DNA of 64,000 bases from [Phialemoniopsis] sp. UDSM-2020 (lineage: Eukaryota; Ascomycota; Sordariomycetes; Thyridiales; Thyridiaceae): contig JAEILZ010000003.1 in assembly GCA_018873225.1 (NCBI GenBank), forward strand, positions 3,844,001-3,908,000, given 5' to 3'. Made by a program: the position numbers and the translations under genes. Under the pieces are notes generated by a model that was not told the DNA's origin, ran no database searches, and saw only the letters and a program-made list of their open reading frames with translations. Of the stretch, positions 31,755-40,698 are shown in pieces. The number at the start of each line of letters is the position of its first letter. Position 1 is the stretch's first letter.

Positions 31755-33899
31755 TCATACAGCAGCCTCTTTTCGAGCCCTTGCTTCCCTCTTGGCCCCC
31801 TTCTTTGCTCCTTTCATGCTCTTTCGAGGTCGACCGCGGGACACGGACGACTTTTTCGGCTGGCACTTGAGCCATGCATTCAACGGACGTCGAGATCCGA
31901 CAAACTTGCCCTCTGGGGTAAACACCTCCACTACAGGCCAGTTAGGTTCGCCGTTGCTGACCGGTGTCTGACTCCCCAACCTGTCCGCTTGTTCCTGAGC
32001 CATGTGCTCTCGCGGTGCCTCGGAGAGGTCCAGAGTCTGCAAGATTTCGCCTGGCTCCTCTGATTTTGGTGGCGGCTTGTACAGATCTTTGGCCCTGACT
32101 TGTGCCACAATCTCAATCCATCCACAGCCTTCGATCAGGATATCGACGGCAAGAACACGGTACGGGAGGTTCTCCACCTTGATGTTGACAGCATCCCGCC
32201 TCGTAATGGGACCAGCACGCTCCTTCGTCACGTCGTACTTGAGTTGGTATTCCCCTGCAAGCTTGGTCACTTCTCCCGTGCCCGCCTTCGCGATATTCTC
32301 TACATTGAGATCGCTGGTCTGGGCCTGGATTTCAATTGCCTTGTCTGTCGCCGTCTTATGCTCCTTCAAAGGCGTGAAATTGTAGGAGAGAAACGTGAGG
32401 TTTGGAGTCTGGGGAGTGATGCGGATGAACCCGCCCAGTAAGATCGACTGTCCTGGCTTCAGGCTCTGCTGCTCAGGCTGGATTCGAGATTTCATGATGA
32501 GGTTGTCCGAGTGGGCAGGGTCCACGTAGTCGACGATGCTACTTCTGAACAGACCGGGGAGATCTATCAGCTCTCCTCTCCCTTTGCCAAAAGGTATCCT
32601 AATAGGCGACGCAGTTGTTCCCGGCAGCGAGGAGACGACTGGCATTGGCGGGTATTCGGTTTCGATCTGAGCAGGCGGTAGAAGGGAGTCCTCCTCAAGC
32701 TTGTCAAACGCATCATGGGCCGCAGAACGATCTTCGACTCGAGCCGGGCCTTCTGTGGCCCTTGGCGACACAGAAATCTCGATCTGACGAGCCGGGGCCT
32801 GCCAGGTCATCCTGCCCTTGGGGAAGACGTGCTGGAAGAGGTAGCTCTTGCCGACGTTCGCCTTGCCGACCATCCAGGTAGCGCCTCCACGCTTCCATAT
32901 CTCTTCCTTCAATTCTTTTGTCCACCAAGACCTCTTGGCGCTCACGCAGTGAATGTTGCCAAGGCGTGCCTTTCGGCCGGCTCGTCCAAGCGCGTCGCGC
33001 AAGGTGTCTGTGATCCATGGCATCAACCTATCCACCTGCTCTTTTCGCGGTGCGAACAGGTCTGACCGCGTAATGATAAAGCTGAGCTCCGTCTTCTGGT
33101 CGCCATAAAATTTGCCCGATTTGGCACGGCGATTTCGCGTCCGAAGCGGCATCAGATCCAACAATTCTCGAATTCGAGGCAAGAGTGACATTGGGAAGTC
33201 TGCAGCGTCAAGGACATGATACACATAATTGTACTTGTACGGCGACTCCTCGATCGTATCGCGTATGGCATCTATCGTGGGGAAATGCGCCGGGGCGCCG
33301 GCACTGTGGTGTACTAGCTCGTGGCATCGGTCGCATAGGAGCGGCGCCGCTCCAGAATGGCTGGACGACTCGACGTCTTGAGGTGTCGCCGCTGGGTCGG
33401 AGAGTATCATATGGGTATCGAGACCCAGCTCCTGCAACTGTCGGTCCTCGAGCTGCCCAAGCGCATCACTGACTACACGGTCGTCGGCACGCATCCGCGG
33501 CTTGTCTTGAATCAGACCCAGGTATCTCTGAACGGATTTTCTCTTTCCTATATCGAAGAATCCGGGCTCATCCGGCACCGATGTCTGTGAGAGGGCACCG
33601 CATCCGGGACATTGACTAGGTAGCTGCGCTGCTGGCAGTGTCTCGAATGTGTCGGCAGGCGGCTGTGGGCTGATCGCGGCAGCCTCTGCATGTATGCACC
33701 TTGTTTGGGTCAATACCGCAGGCTTGGCAGCTCCTACCGAAATATAACGGCGTCGTTGTGCGACATCAGGCCTGGCAACGACTTCTCGAAGCGCCGGGCA
33801 GAGGAAGAAAGGCGGCAGTCCGAGCGATGCTACAGTCGTGGCCTCCTTATTCTCGATTCGCGCCCAGGCATGACGCAGTGGCCTCGATGTGCGCATCAT
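31755..33899 (-). CDS. GEP3: Gep3/Mtg3-like mitochondrial YqeH-type GTPase
   Basis: Single-exon, circularly permuted GTPase of 714 residues. The order is a zinc motif (CPGCG ... CDRCHELVHH), then G4-like TRSDL, G5-like SAKRSWW, G1 (P-loop) MVGKANVGKSYLF and G3-like DLPG, which is the permuted order of the YqeH family. The N-terminus after the ATG at 33899 (MMRTSRPLRHAWAR) is basic and suits mitochondrial import. In yeast Gep3/Mtg3 is needed for 15S rRNA maturation and small mitoribosomal subunit assembly. The frame is open upstream to 33959 but without an earlier ATG. A nine-codon upstream frame overlaps the start (see findings). MRP49, another mitoribosome gene, is transcribed divergently. 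Confidence 0.93.
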   Translation of the reverse strand: MMRTSRPLRHAWARIENKEATTVASLGLPPFFLCPALREVVARPDVAQRRRYISVGAAKPAVLTQTRCIHAEAAAISPQPPADTFETLPAAQLPSQCPGCGALSQTSVPDEPGFFDIGKRKSVQRYLGLIQDKPRMRADDRVVSDALGQLEDRQLQELGLDTHMILSDPAATPQDVESSSHSGAAPLLCDRCHELVHHSAGAPAHFPTIDAIRDTIEESPYKYNYVYHVLDAADFPMSLLPRIRELLDLMPLRTRNRRAKSGKFYGDQKTELSFIITRSDLFAPRKEQVDRLMPWITDTLRDALGRAGRKARLGNIHCVSAKRSWWTKELKEEIWKRGGATWMVGKANVGKSYLFQHVFPKGRMTWQAPARQIEISVSPRATEGPARVEDRSAAHDAFDKLEEDSLLPPAQIETEYPPMPVVSSLPGTTASPIRIPFGKGRGELIDLPGLFRSSIVDYVDPAHSDNLIMKSRIQPEQQSLKPGQSILLGGFIRITPQTPNLTFLSYNFTPLKEHKTATDKAIEIQAQTSDLNVENIAKAGTGEVTKLAGEYQLKYDVTKERAGPITRRDAVNIKVENLPYRVLAVDILIEGCGWIEIVAQVRAKDLYKPPPKSEEPGEILQTLDLSEAPREHMAQEQADRLGSQTPVSNGEPNWPVVEVFTPEGKFVGSRRPLNAWLKCQPKKSSVSRGRPRKSMKGAKKGAKREARARKEAAV

Positions 33900-33925
33900 C
33901 TTGAAGAAGAGGCCCCGAGGGACAT
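33896..33925 (-). promoter_or_regulatory. Nine-codon uORF overlapping the GEP3 start
   Basis: Reads MSLGASSSR then TGA. The stop codon lies inside the ATGATG start of GEP3 (A-TGA-TG), a layout that can couple termination to reinitiation. Whether the ATG is on the transcript is unknown. Confidence 0.45.
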
Positions 33926-34354
33926 GGCACCAGCGATGGTGAGATAGTCGAGGTGACAACGCATAAATATGCGGACCAGGCGAGAATGTCGTCGTTAACC
34001 TTTAAGCATATGAAGCTCTTCTCCTTATCGTGCATGTGAGAAGAAAAAAATCAGGGACTATCATGGCAAACGCTATCGATAAGCTCATTAATGACCACTG
34101 TAATCCAGCGTTCCAGGGTCCGGCAGTAGTGCCGATTGGCCTAGTCCGAGCCTAGCATGCCGGGATTTTTGGGGGAGCCGCACTGGGCACGCGACGCTTG
34201 TCGGCGATTGGATGAGGCTAGTGAACTCTCTGAAATTTGTCTCCGTTCATGTATCAAATTGATCATTTGCGCAGCGACTAGAGCAGAGGATCACCAATTT
34301 GCAGTTTGCGAACACCACGAAGACTCCGGCCGTGCTCTACAAAGATCTCTCAAG
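33900..34354. other. Divergent promoter GEP3 / MRP49
   Basis: 455 bases separate the two start codons, so the two mitochondrial-translation genes probably share control elements. The uORF of GEP3 lies at 33896-33925. Confidence 0.6.
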
Positions 34355-35242
34355 ATGGTTGGCGTCCTACGGCGCATGAACAAGCTGAGAGCTGTAAGTC
34401 TGCGCCTTCGCAATTGAATTGAACCTACTTGTGTTGAGGCCCATGGACTGACAATCATTGCAGCAGGTAAAGACTCCCTCCCCGAGTCGATCTCGGCGCC
34501 GCCGTTGCTCCCTTCGACGCTTCGCCATGCTCCCCTCCTGATTGAGACACTTGATCTAACTGAAGCACATATCGCAGCTCTTGGGAATGCGCCATGGACC
34601 TGGTGCAGCTATCCTACCCCCCGAGATCACCATGATACACATGGAGTTCGCCCACAAATGGCGTGACGGCCACTTTGGTCCCAGGTACGTCGGACACATA
34701 TCCGTCACCCGAAGTCTTTCTTGGTACAGAGGGGGAGACTGACTGTATCTTTGTGCTCTTGCAGGAAATTCTGGCGCATCTGCCTTCCCCGTCTCAAATA
34801 CTGGAACCCTACCATCCCCATGATCGTCAACAGGACACACAACAACGAAGGTCCCGCCACCATGAGCATCTACTTCCGCCAACAACAGCAAGAGTCATCC
34901 CCAGCCGCAGACCAGACGCAGTCAAGACCGCAGCCGCCGGCCTCCCAGACCGACGGCAGCGCCAAGGCACCCGCCCCGGCCACCGGGGAGCGGGTCGTCA
35001 CCATCGAAATGAAGCGACTGCACTCGGACGCTATCCTCGCCGACTTTCTGACCAAGACGGGTGCCGTGCCGGTGGTTCCCACGCCTCAAGAGGAGGCAGA
35101 GCTACGGGACGTCCAGGAACTCAGGGAGAGAGGCGATGTGGATCGCGAGGTTATGCGCAAATATCTCGAGGCCGAAAGGCGGGAGGCCGCACTGATGAAG
35201 CAGGCAAGGAATGAGGCCGCTGCCATGAAACAGAATACATAA
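34355..35242 (+). CDS. MRP49: Mitochondrial large-subunit ribosomal protein (Mrp49/mL61 type)
   Basis: Protein of 207 residues, or 208 with a 3-nt exon. Exons are 34355-34393, optional 34464-34466, 34578-34684 and 34765-35242. The N-terminal ~85 residues have the L51/S25/CI-B8 thioredoxin-like fold signature: VGVLRRMNKLRA, GPGAAILPPEITMIHMEFAH, GHFGPRKFWRICLPRLKYWN. A longer C-terminal extension is coiled-coil-like and charged (EEAELRDVQELRERGDVDRE). Mrp49 is part of the mitochondrial 54S subunit. The first intron region contains CAG flanked by perfect splice signals, so splicing may be in two steps. GEP3 is divergent, 455 bases away. Confidence 0.86.
34464..34466 (+). other. Candidate 3-nt exon (CAG) or recursive splice point in MRP49
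   Basis: The sequence around it reads CTGACAATCATTGCAG-CAG-GTAAAG. It splits a 184-nt interval into introns of 70 and 111 nt, each with its own branch-like site (CTGAC; CTAAC). Inclusion adds one Gln. Use of the second CAG as acceptor would recreate a donor directly. Confidence 0.45.
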
Positions 35243-35669
35243 TGGAAGTCTCTCAAAGAGACTCCCAACAATGTCACTGCCTCAAATACGAGAAAGCTGG
35301 GAACATTCGATCAAGATCGCATGCGGTGTTCTGCCGATACCCATATATATATGTAATACACATGTAGAATATTGTACTGAACCAAAAAGATAACTAAAGC
35401 GCGCCTCACCATCCAGGCGACGTCAGACTTGAAACCAAGAATTTGCACTCAGACCCGGTCTACTTCAAGAAACTCCACGATGAGGGAACCGTGAAGACCT
35501 CAATGCATAAGTCGAAGCATTTAGCTTGGATTCAGTAGTCCGAACTGATATGATCCAAGACCATGGCCGCATCCTACGACGGACTTATCATGCAGCAATC
35601 CTAGGGACAAATAGATACGTGACAACTTCTAGACGGCGGCCGCCACAACGCAGGACCTTCTATCTTGTC
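35243..35669. other. Convergent 3' region MRP49 / HUL4
   Basis: AT-rich near 35340-35400 (TATATATATG). Presumed 3' UTRs only. Confidence 0.5.
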
Positions 35670-38600
35670 TCACTTCAAGCCGAAACCCTCGCTCTCGTGC
35701 ACAGCACCCCAGAGCATCCTTTCCAGCCTCTCCTTCGAATCATAGCGCCATAGCGCCAGCGTATTGAAGCAGGTCCTCGCCGTCGGGTATCTTCCAATGT
35801 CGTCCCCAAGACATACCACGCGTATCGACAACGCGGCCGCACCCGTGGCCGGTATCCGGTCACTGCCGGTGATGAATGTCAGCAGCTTCCGCTGGTCTTG
35901 CGGTGCAGCACTTTCAAATGACTGCCAGAGCCATTGCACCGTCTTGTCCTGTTCGCCCGCGTTCCGAGACTTCCACCCGTCGTATTGCGCAACAGCACGG
36001 ATTGACGCAATGTCGAGTGGTTCATCTGACCCTCGAACCAGAAGTTCAATCTCTTCAGGTCGGAATAGGGACAGGGCATTGCCGCCACACACTCTGTAGA
36101 ATCCACGCTTGAATGGCTCAAACTGACGGGACACGGCAGTGTCCAGAATGTAGCGGACATAGAGATCCACGTATTCTCGCCGGTTTTGGTTCGTGACTGG
36201 TTTCCGCTCGCCGCCTGGGCAGAGTGGTACATGCTCAATAGAGCCGTACTTTTCTATATCGACGACAAAGTCAAGGCAGAATGTGGTTTCCACATCACCG
36301 GTAAATTCCAAGAGCTTCCGCAAACCACTTGCTAATCGCGGCCGGTATTCTGCCAAGTCGTCCAGGGTATATGTCATGACAGGTCTGATGTGTGGCTGGC
36401 TTATCGCGGCTGGTGTAGGTGCGGCCAGAAGTAGTTTTCTGAAGGCGAACGGAGGTAGCGCCACATCCAAGATTGTTGAATTGTAGATGGCCAATCCGAC
36501 AACGACGCCCACAAGGAAGAACTGATCAGACGTCTCAAAGGAGTTGGGGCTGAAATAGCAATACTGTGAGTCCTCGTCATAAGTGAACATCCCTTCAATA
36601 TCGATCAGCATACTTGTCTTTCCAGTGCGGGAAGAAAGGACCGAAAAATCACACGTACCATGGTCGGGGTTGAAGACCTCTCTCACTAACAGGAGAAACC
36701 ATTCTTTTCGAAGACCGCCGGCATCAATTCCCTCCTCCCCTCTGAAGACTATCCGGAGTCCCTTTTTGATATCTTCGCCGCCACTACCGACAATCTCGCT
36801 TACGCCTTTCAAGCTGTCTTCCACGAGACAATCTCTTCGTACATTGAGGACGAGATACTGCTCAATATTCCTCCGCGTCATGATGCTGTCAAAAAAGGCA
36901 TCGCGCGCCTTGTTCTGCATTTGCCGCTTTGCATCATACTCTAAAATCTGTATTTTTGCCCAGATGCTGAGCAGAAAGGGATATTGGCAAAAGGAGAATT
37001 TGCCCCGTTTTTGTTCCCAGGCCTCAAAATCGGCAATGAGGTCTGAATTATCGAGCAGGGTGCTGTAGAAATCCGAAGTGGGTAGTAATTGGCCTCTGGC
37101 GTGTACAAGATCGCCGTGACTTCCAACGCCAGGCTGCCCCAGCATATCTGCCCGCAGGTGTCGTCGAGCGCGGGTGTTGTTGTTCGCAGCAAAGATCAAA
37201 GCCATCACTCGGGTGGCCGCCCTGACCTGCCAGTCATCGGTATATAATATCTTCCGCGGCGGCTCCTTAGAGGCCTTGGAGGTTCTTGACCGCTGACCGA
37301 GCGCAGCGTGTAGAGTAGCTGCCGAAGGGTTACTGGCCATACTTGGGATCAACCCTCCTGTCAAGTCGACTTCGGCCTCGTGCTTTTTCTGGTTCTGCCG
37401 AATGAGGCGATACGCGAGGAAACCCGCGACAAGATCTTTGAGTCTACCAAATCGAGGCTTCGGGTACAACGCAGTAAACTTGACTAGTTGGTTTTGTAAC
37501 TCCGTGGGCGCATTGGACAGAAGTCCTAGTAATCGCTTGATGATGCCCGAGTGCTGTCCGGAAGTTGGCCCTGTGCGCTTGAGACGGTCTTTGTCCGCCT
37601 GCGACGGCCTGCGTTCTTGGCCGAGATGCACAAAGATGCCCCCAAATGTTCGGTAAGAAGCGGAGAGAAGGGGGTTCGCAAGAAGAATTGTCAGATACCG
37701 AATATCGCCACAATCGACGATAGGCCGCCCCGGACGTTTTAGGAGAACCTCGGTGGCTTTTAGCAGCGTCCGTTGAACGTGTTCCTGTGCGACAAGTACG
37801 GAGGCCTCTATTCGTACAAGTTCTGCACGAGAGTTCCGGTGACAGTTGGGACCGGCCATTTCATCGTAGACATCCTTCCATGTCTCGCCGGCATTGGTAA
37901 TGGATCTATACCATTGATCTAATTCCTCCCATTCAATAGGATAGACCCTATCTGTCCTTGAAGATGGGCCTTCGGTTTCTTCCAAAGCGTAGGAAGACGG
38001 CTCCCTCTGTTTAAGGAAGCCCTCTTGAGCCCCTGTCCACCACAGGCCATTTTCGGCGACATCGCCCAGCAGCAGCATCTTCGCATCTATGTCGGGAAAT
38101 GTCAGATCGGCATCAGGGGTAACTACGGGAGACTCGCGATGCTGAGTTTGGCGAGCAGCAGATACAGTATGAGGAGCTTTTGCCACCGGCCGTGAGGCGA
38201 AAGATCTGACGAGACACTGCGTCGATGCAAAGCAGGCAATGAAGTAATCTTCAACAGGCTTGAAGATCCTCTTGGGTTCGACGACATGGCAGTCAAGAGA
38301 GCCGTCGATATCGGCGTCGTTACTCCGGGTAAAGGTGTTATGAGGGTTCAATCTTTTGTCGGGAAAAGAGGAAGGCTGGGCCATCCTTAGGGTGTCATGG
38401 TCCTGACCAGCAAGGGCGGTATGGTGAAGAGACCGTTTTCCTGTGATAAGATGGTCGTTGGTTGTTGGAGAAGACCCAGAACGAAAGGCTGTCGGCTGCT
38501 GATCCAGGCGTGACACGCCCCCTTGCGCTGTTTGGCGTGTTCTATCTACCAGCGAGGGAAGCGGAGGCCCGTCCATTGAAGCGCCACGTTCTTCATGATC

Positions 38601-39305
38601 CTGCCAAGGCTGATCAATAACAGTCCTGAGGTAAATCTCTAAGGATTGCTTGATGAGCGTCTTGGTGTACGCAAGGGAAAGAGGTTCATCTGTTTGCGGC
38701 ATCGGGGGATGGCCTGGCTCATCATTCCCATCCCCGTGGTGCCGCCCAGTTCTACCCGTCCTGGGCTTGATGTCAATGGGCTCTAGGTCGTTCACAGTCA
38801 AACAGATGGTACACTTGTACACTTTCAAGTCCTTGGGCCATCGTACTAGAGACCCGCACGTCATGCAGTTCCCGGTAACAAAGTCTCTGCTACCCTGACT
38901 CCCAGTCACCCTATGCATGGTTCGCTGGGAACTGCGTCTCCGTCTCGGCGGTGACTGGCCGACTTCATCCGAAGAATCTGAGGCGCCGAACCCGGATTCG
39001 TGGCTTGGATGCTTCTTCTTCTTGCTCGAAAAGAGCGAGGGGAAAGGATGGCTTAAGGATCGGCCGTGTCGAGGCCGATCTGGTCGCGTGGACTTGAGAT
39101 CCGAGTCGGACGAGCTTGAATCAACCTGGATCTGAGAACCGTCGAGAAGTTCGAAATCGGATATACGGGACGATTCTTGGGGCTGGCGAGGCAGTGCGTG
39201 CGTCCCCGGCGTGTTGGAGTGAGCTTGAGGTCTCGTGGTGGGGTCTTCACGGGTCATGGAAGCAAGCCTGGGAGGCCAGGATGGCGGTGGTGGTGGTGGT
39301 GCCAT
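35670..39305 (-). CDS. HUL4: HECT E3 ubiquitin ligase, Hul4-like
   Basis: Intronless, 1211 residues. The first ~300 residues are disordered and Ser/Arg/Pro-rich. They include a four-cysteine zinc motif at C147, C150, C165 and C168 (CMTC ... CTIC). Helical segments follow. The HECT domain occupies roughly 860-1211: GLRIVFRGEEGIDAGGLRKE marks its start, DQFFLVGVVVGLAIYNS the N-lobe, and TCFNTLALW near the end carries the thioester cysteine C1179. It ends in the usual acidic/aromatic HECT tail (HESEGFGLK). Length and finger suit the Hul4 group rather than Tom1, Rsp5 or Hul5. The yeast protein is shorter (892), mostly in the N-terminal part. The catalytic cysteine and its context are intact. Confidence 0.92.
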   Translation of the reverse strand: MAPPPPPPSWPPRLASMTREDPTTRPQAHSNTPGTHALPRQPQESSRISDFELLDGSQIQVDSSSSDSDLKSTRPDRPRHGRSLSHPFPSLFSSKKKKHPSHESGFGASDSSDEVGQSPPRRRRSSQRTMHRVTGSQGSRDFVTGNCMTCGSLVRWPKDLKVYKCTICLTVNDLEPIDIKPRTGRTGRHHGDGNDEPGHPPMPQTDEPLSLAYTKTLIKQSLEIYLRTVIDQPWQDHEERGASMDGPPLPSLVDRTRQTAQGGVSRLDQQPTAFRSGSSPTTNDHLITGKRSLHHTALAGQDHDTLRMAQPSSFPDKRLNPHNTFTRSNDADIDGSLDCHVVEPKRIFKPVEDYFIACFASTQCLVRSFASRPVAKAPHTVSAARQTQHRESPVVTPDADLTFPDIDAKMLLLGDVAENGLWWTGAQEGFLKQREPSSYALEETEGPSSRTDRVYPIEWEELDQWYRSITNAGETWKDVYDEMAGPNCHRNSRAELVRIEASVLVAQEHVQRTLLKATEVLLKRPGRPIVDCGDIRYLTILLANPLLSASYRTFGGIFVHLGQERRPSQADKDRLKRTGPTSGQHSGIIKRLLGLLSNAPTELQNQLVKFTALYPKPRFGRLKDLVAGFLAYRLIRQNQKKHEAEVDLTGGLIPSMASNPSAATLHAALGQRSRTSKASKEPPRKILYTDDWQVRAATRVMALIFAANNNTRARRHLRADMLGQPGVGSHGDLVHARGQLLPTSDFYSTLLDNSDLIADFEAWEQKRGKFSFCQYPFLLSIWAKIQILEYDAKRQMQNKARDAFFDSIMTRRNIEQYLVLNVRRDCLVEDSLKGVSEIVGSGGEDIKKGLRIVFRGEEGIDAGGLRKEWFLLLVREVFNPDHGTCDFSVLSSRTGKTSMLIDIEGMFTYDEDSQYCYFSPNSFETSDQFFLVGVVVGLAIYNSTILDVALPPFAFRKLLLAAPTPAAISQPHIRPVMTYTLDDLAEYRPRLASGLRKLLEFTGDVETTFCLDFVVDIEKYGSIEHVPLCPGGERKPVTNQNRREYVDLYVRYILDTAVSRQFEPFKRGFYRVCGGNALSLFRPEEIELLVRGSDEPLDIASIRAVAQYDGWKSRNAGEQDKTVQWLWQSFESAAPQDQRKLLTFITGSDRIPATGAAALSIRVVCLGDDIGRYPTARTCFNTLALWRYDSKERLERMLWGAVHESEGFGLK

Positions 39306-40698
39306 TTCACTTCTAGGCGGGTTCGTAGCAACTAGTGGGCTCCAGAATAGGAAGTCATGAGGCGGCGAGGTGAGGCATCGCTGGTATGGAAAGCCCGATC
39401 ATCGAGGCCAAATACCCGAGGCAGGTATCAAGGATGTCGACAGTGTAGGTAGGTAGGTACTTTATCTTGGGGATGAAAAAAGTAAAGAATGTGAGTACTT
39501 CATATAAGTAAAGTACTTCGGTAAGTAAGTATGCTGTCCAGCTTAAAGAAGCTGTCGTCGTCAGGTCACGGGCCTGAAGAGGGCAGACAGTCAGGCAACA
39601 GCTTAAATTTGCAAATGCCCTCGTTTGATCGCGCGCTGCCAGGTTGCCAACTCACTCTGTTTAGCGCGATGGTTTCGCATGCATGCTTGGTTGGGTTTTG
39701 TCAACTTTGAACATATCTCGTATTCAGTGGGCTTTAACTATGGGGAATCTGCATTTGCATTGGGTCGGCAAGCCACGCAACGGTCGATAAGTGAGTACAT
39801 TTGAGTAATAGGATAGAATAGGTAGGTACCTACTACCGTACTTACTACCTCACAAAACATACTTACTCAATTCGCCAAATGTACAATACTCTCACTCTAC
39901 ACCTTTTCTTTACGCACGACAATGTCTGGCATGATACTACAATGAGAACCTAGGAATACTCCGCATGATAACTACCGTAAAATTAAGACGATGATGTATA
40001 GAAGTATCCTAGTCGGTACCCACTCGATTTGCATGTTTTCCTAATGCGTGGTGATCTAGGTAGGTATTGCCTTGATGCATCCCACCGGGGACGGATTCTG
40101 CTTCGGTCCAAACGCACGCACATGCATTCATGCAAGCATCCGCCAACCGCTGCCGATTTGAACAGATGAAGTACATGGTAAAGACTGAGATGTTGGGGAG
40201 AGATGATCCATCTACTCAAGTGACACCTCTACGGGGACTTACAAAGTTGGAGACTCCAAGCCATCTTTGGCTTCCCGGAACTAGGTATGGCAATAGCAAG
40301 GTGAAGTGCTCTTAGAAGTCTAGACTTCCCTTGGATAATCTCCGATTGGGGATATTCCTTCATCATCTGAGGTCCAATGGAGCGTATTTCTTAGTGATGC
40401 AAACAATGCATGAGGAAAAGAACTGTCAGAGTAAGTCGGGGCAGGATGTAGCTGTAGCGGCTGTCTTGGGATGACCAGGCTTCCTATACGTTGTTCAATC
40501 AAAGCATACGATCAGAAGGGACACGATGTCGGACTGCGCTCTCACTCACACCTCAGCCGCCTCAACTCCCCCAACTCCTTCAACCCCATCGTCTGTTCAT
40601 GTTTCAAGATTGGAAAATCGAAGCTTTATTTTTTTCAAAAGGTGGGTTAAGGGCGATCTGCCTCAACAGCTCATCACCACTGTGGACGGCGCCGCCGC
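39306..40698. other. 1.4 kb gene-free stretch: HUL4 promoter and 3' flank of dehydrogenase
   Basis: Rich in the dispersed TAGGTA word: GTAGGTAGGTAGGTAC at 39445-39460, GGTAGGTACCTACTACC at ~39820-39836 and CTAGGTAGGTA at ~40057-40067, plus AAGTACTT-type words near 39496-39520. No coding exon is recognised. Confidence 0.55.

Noticed and set aside
36583..37068. 161-codon plus-strand frame inside HUL4
   Set aside because: Antisense shadow, Ser-rich; HUL4 is intact on the other strand.
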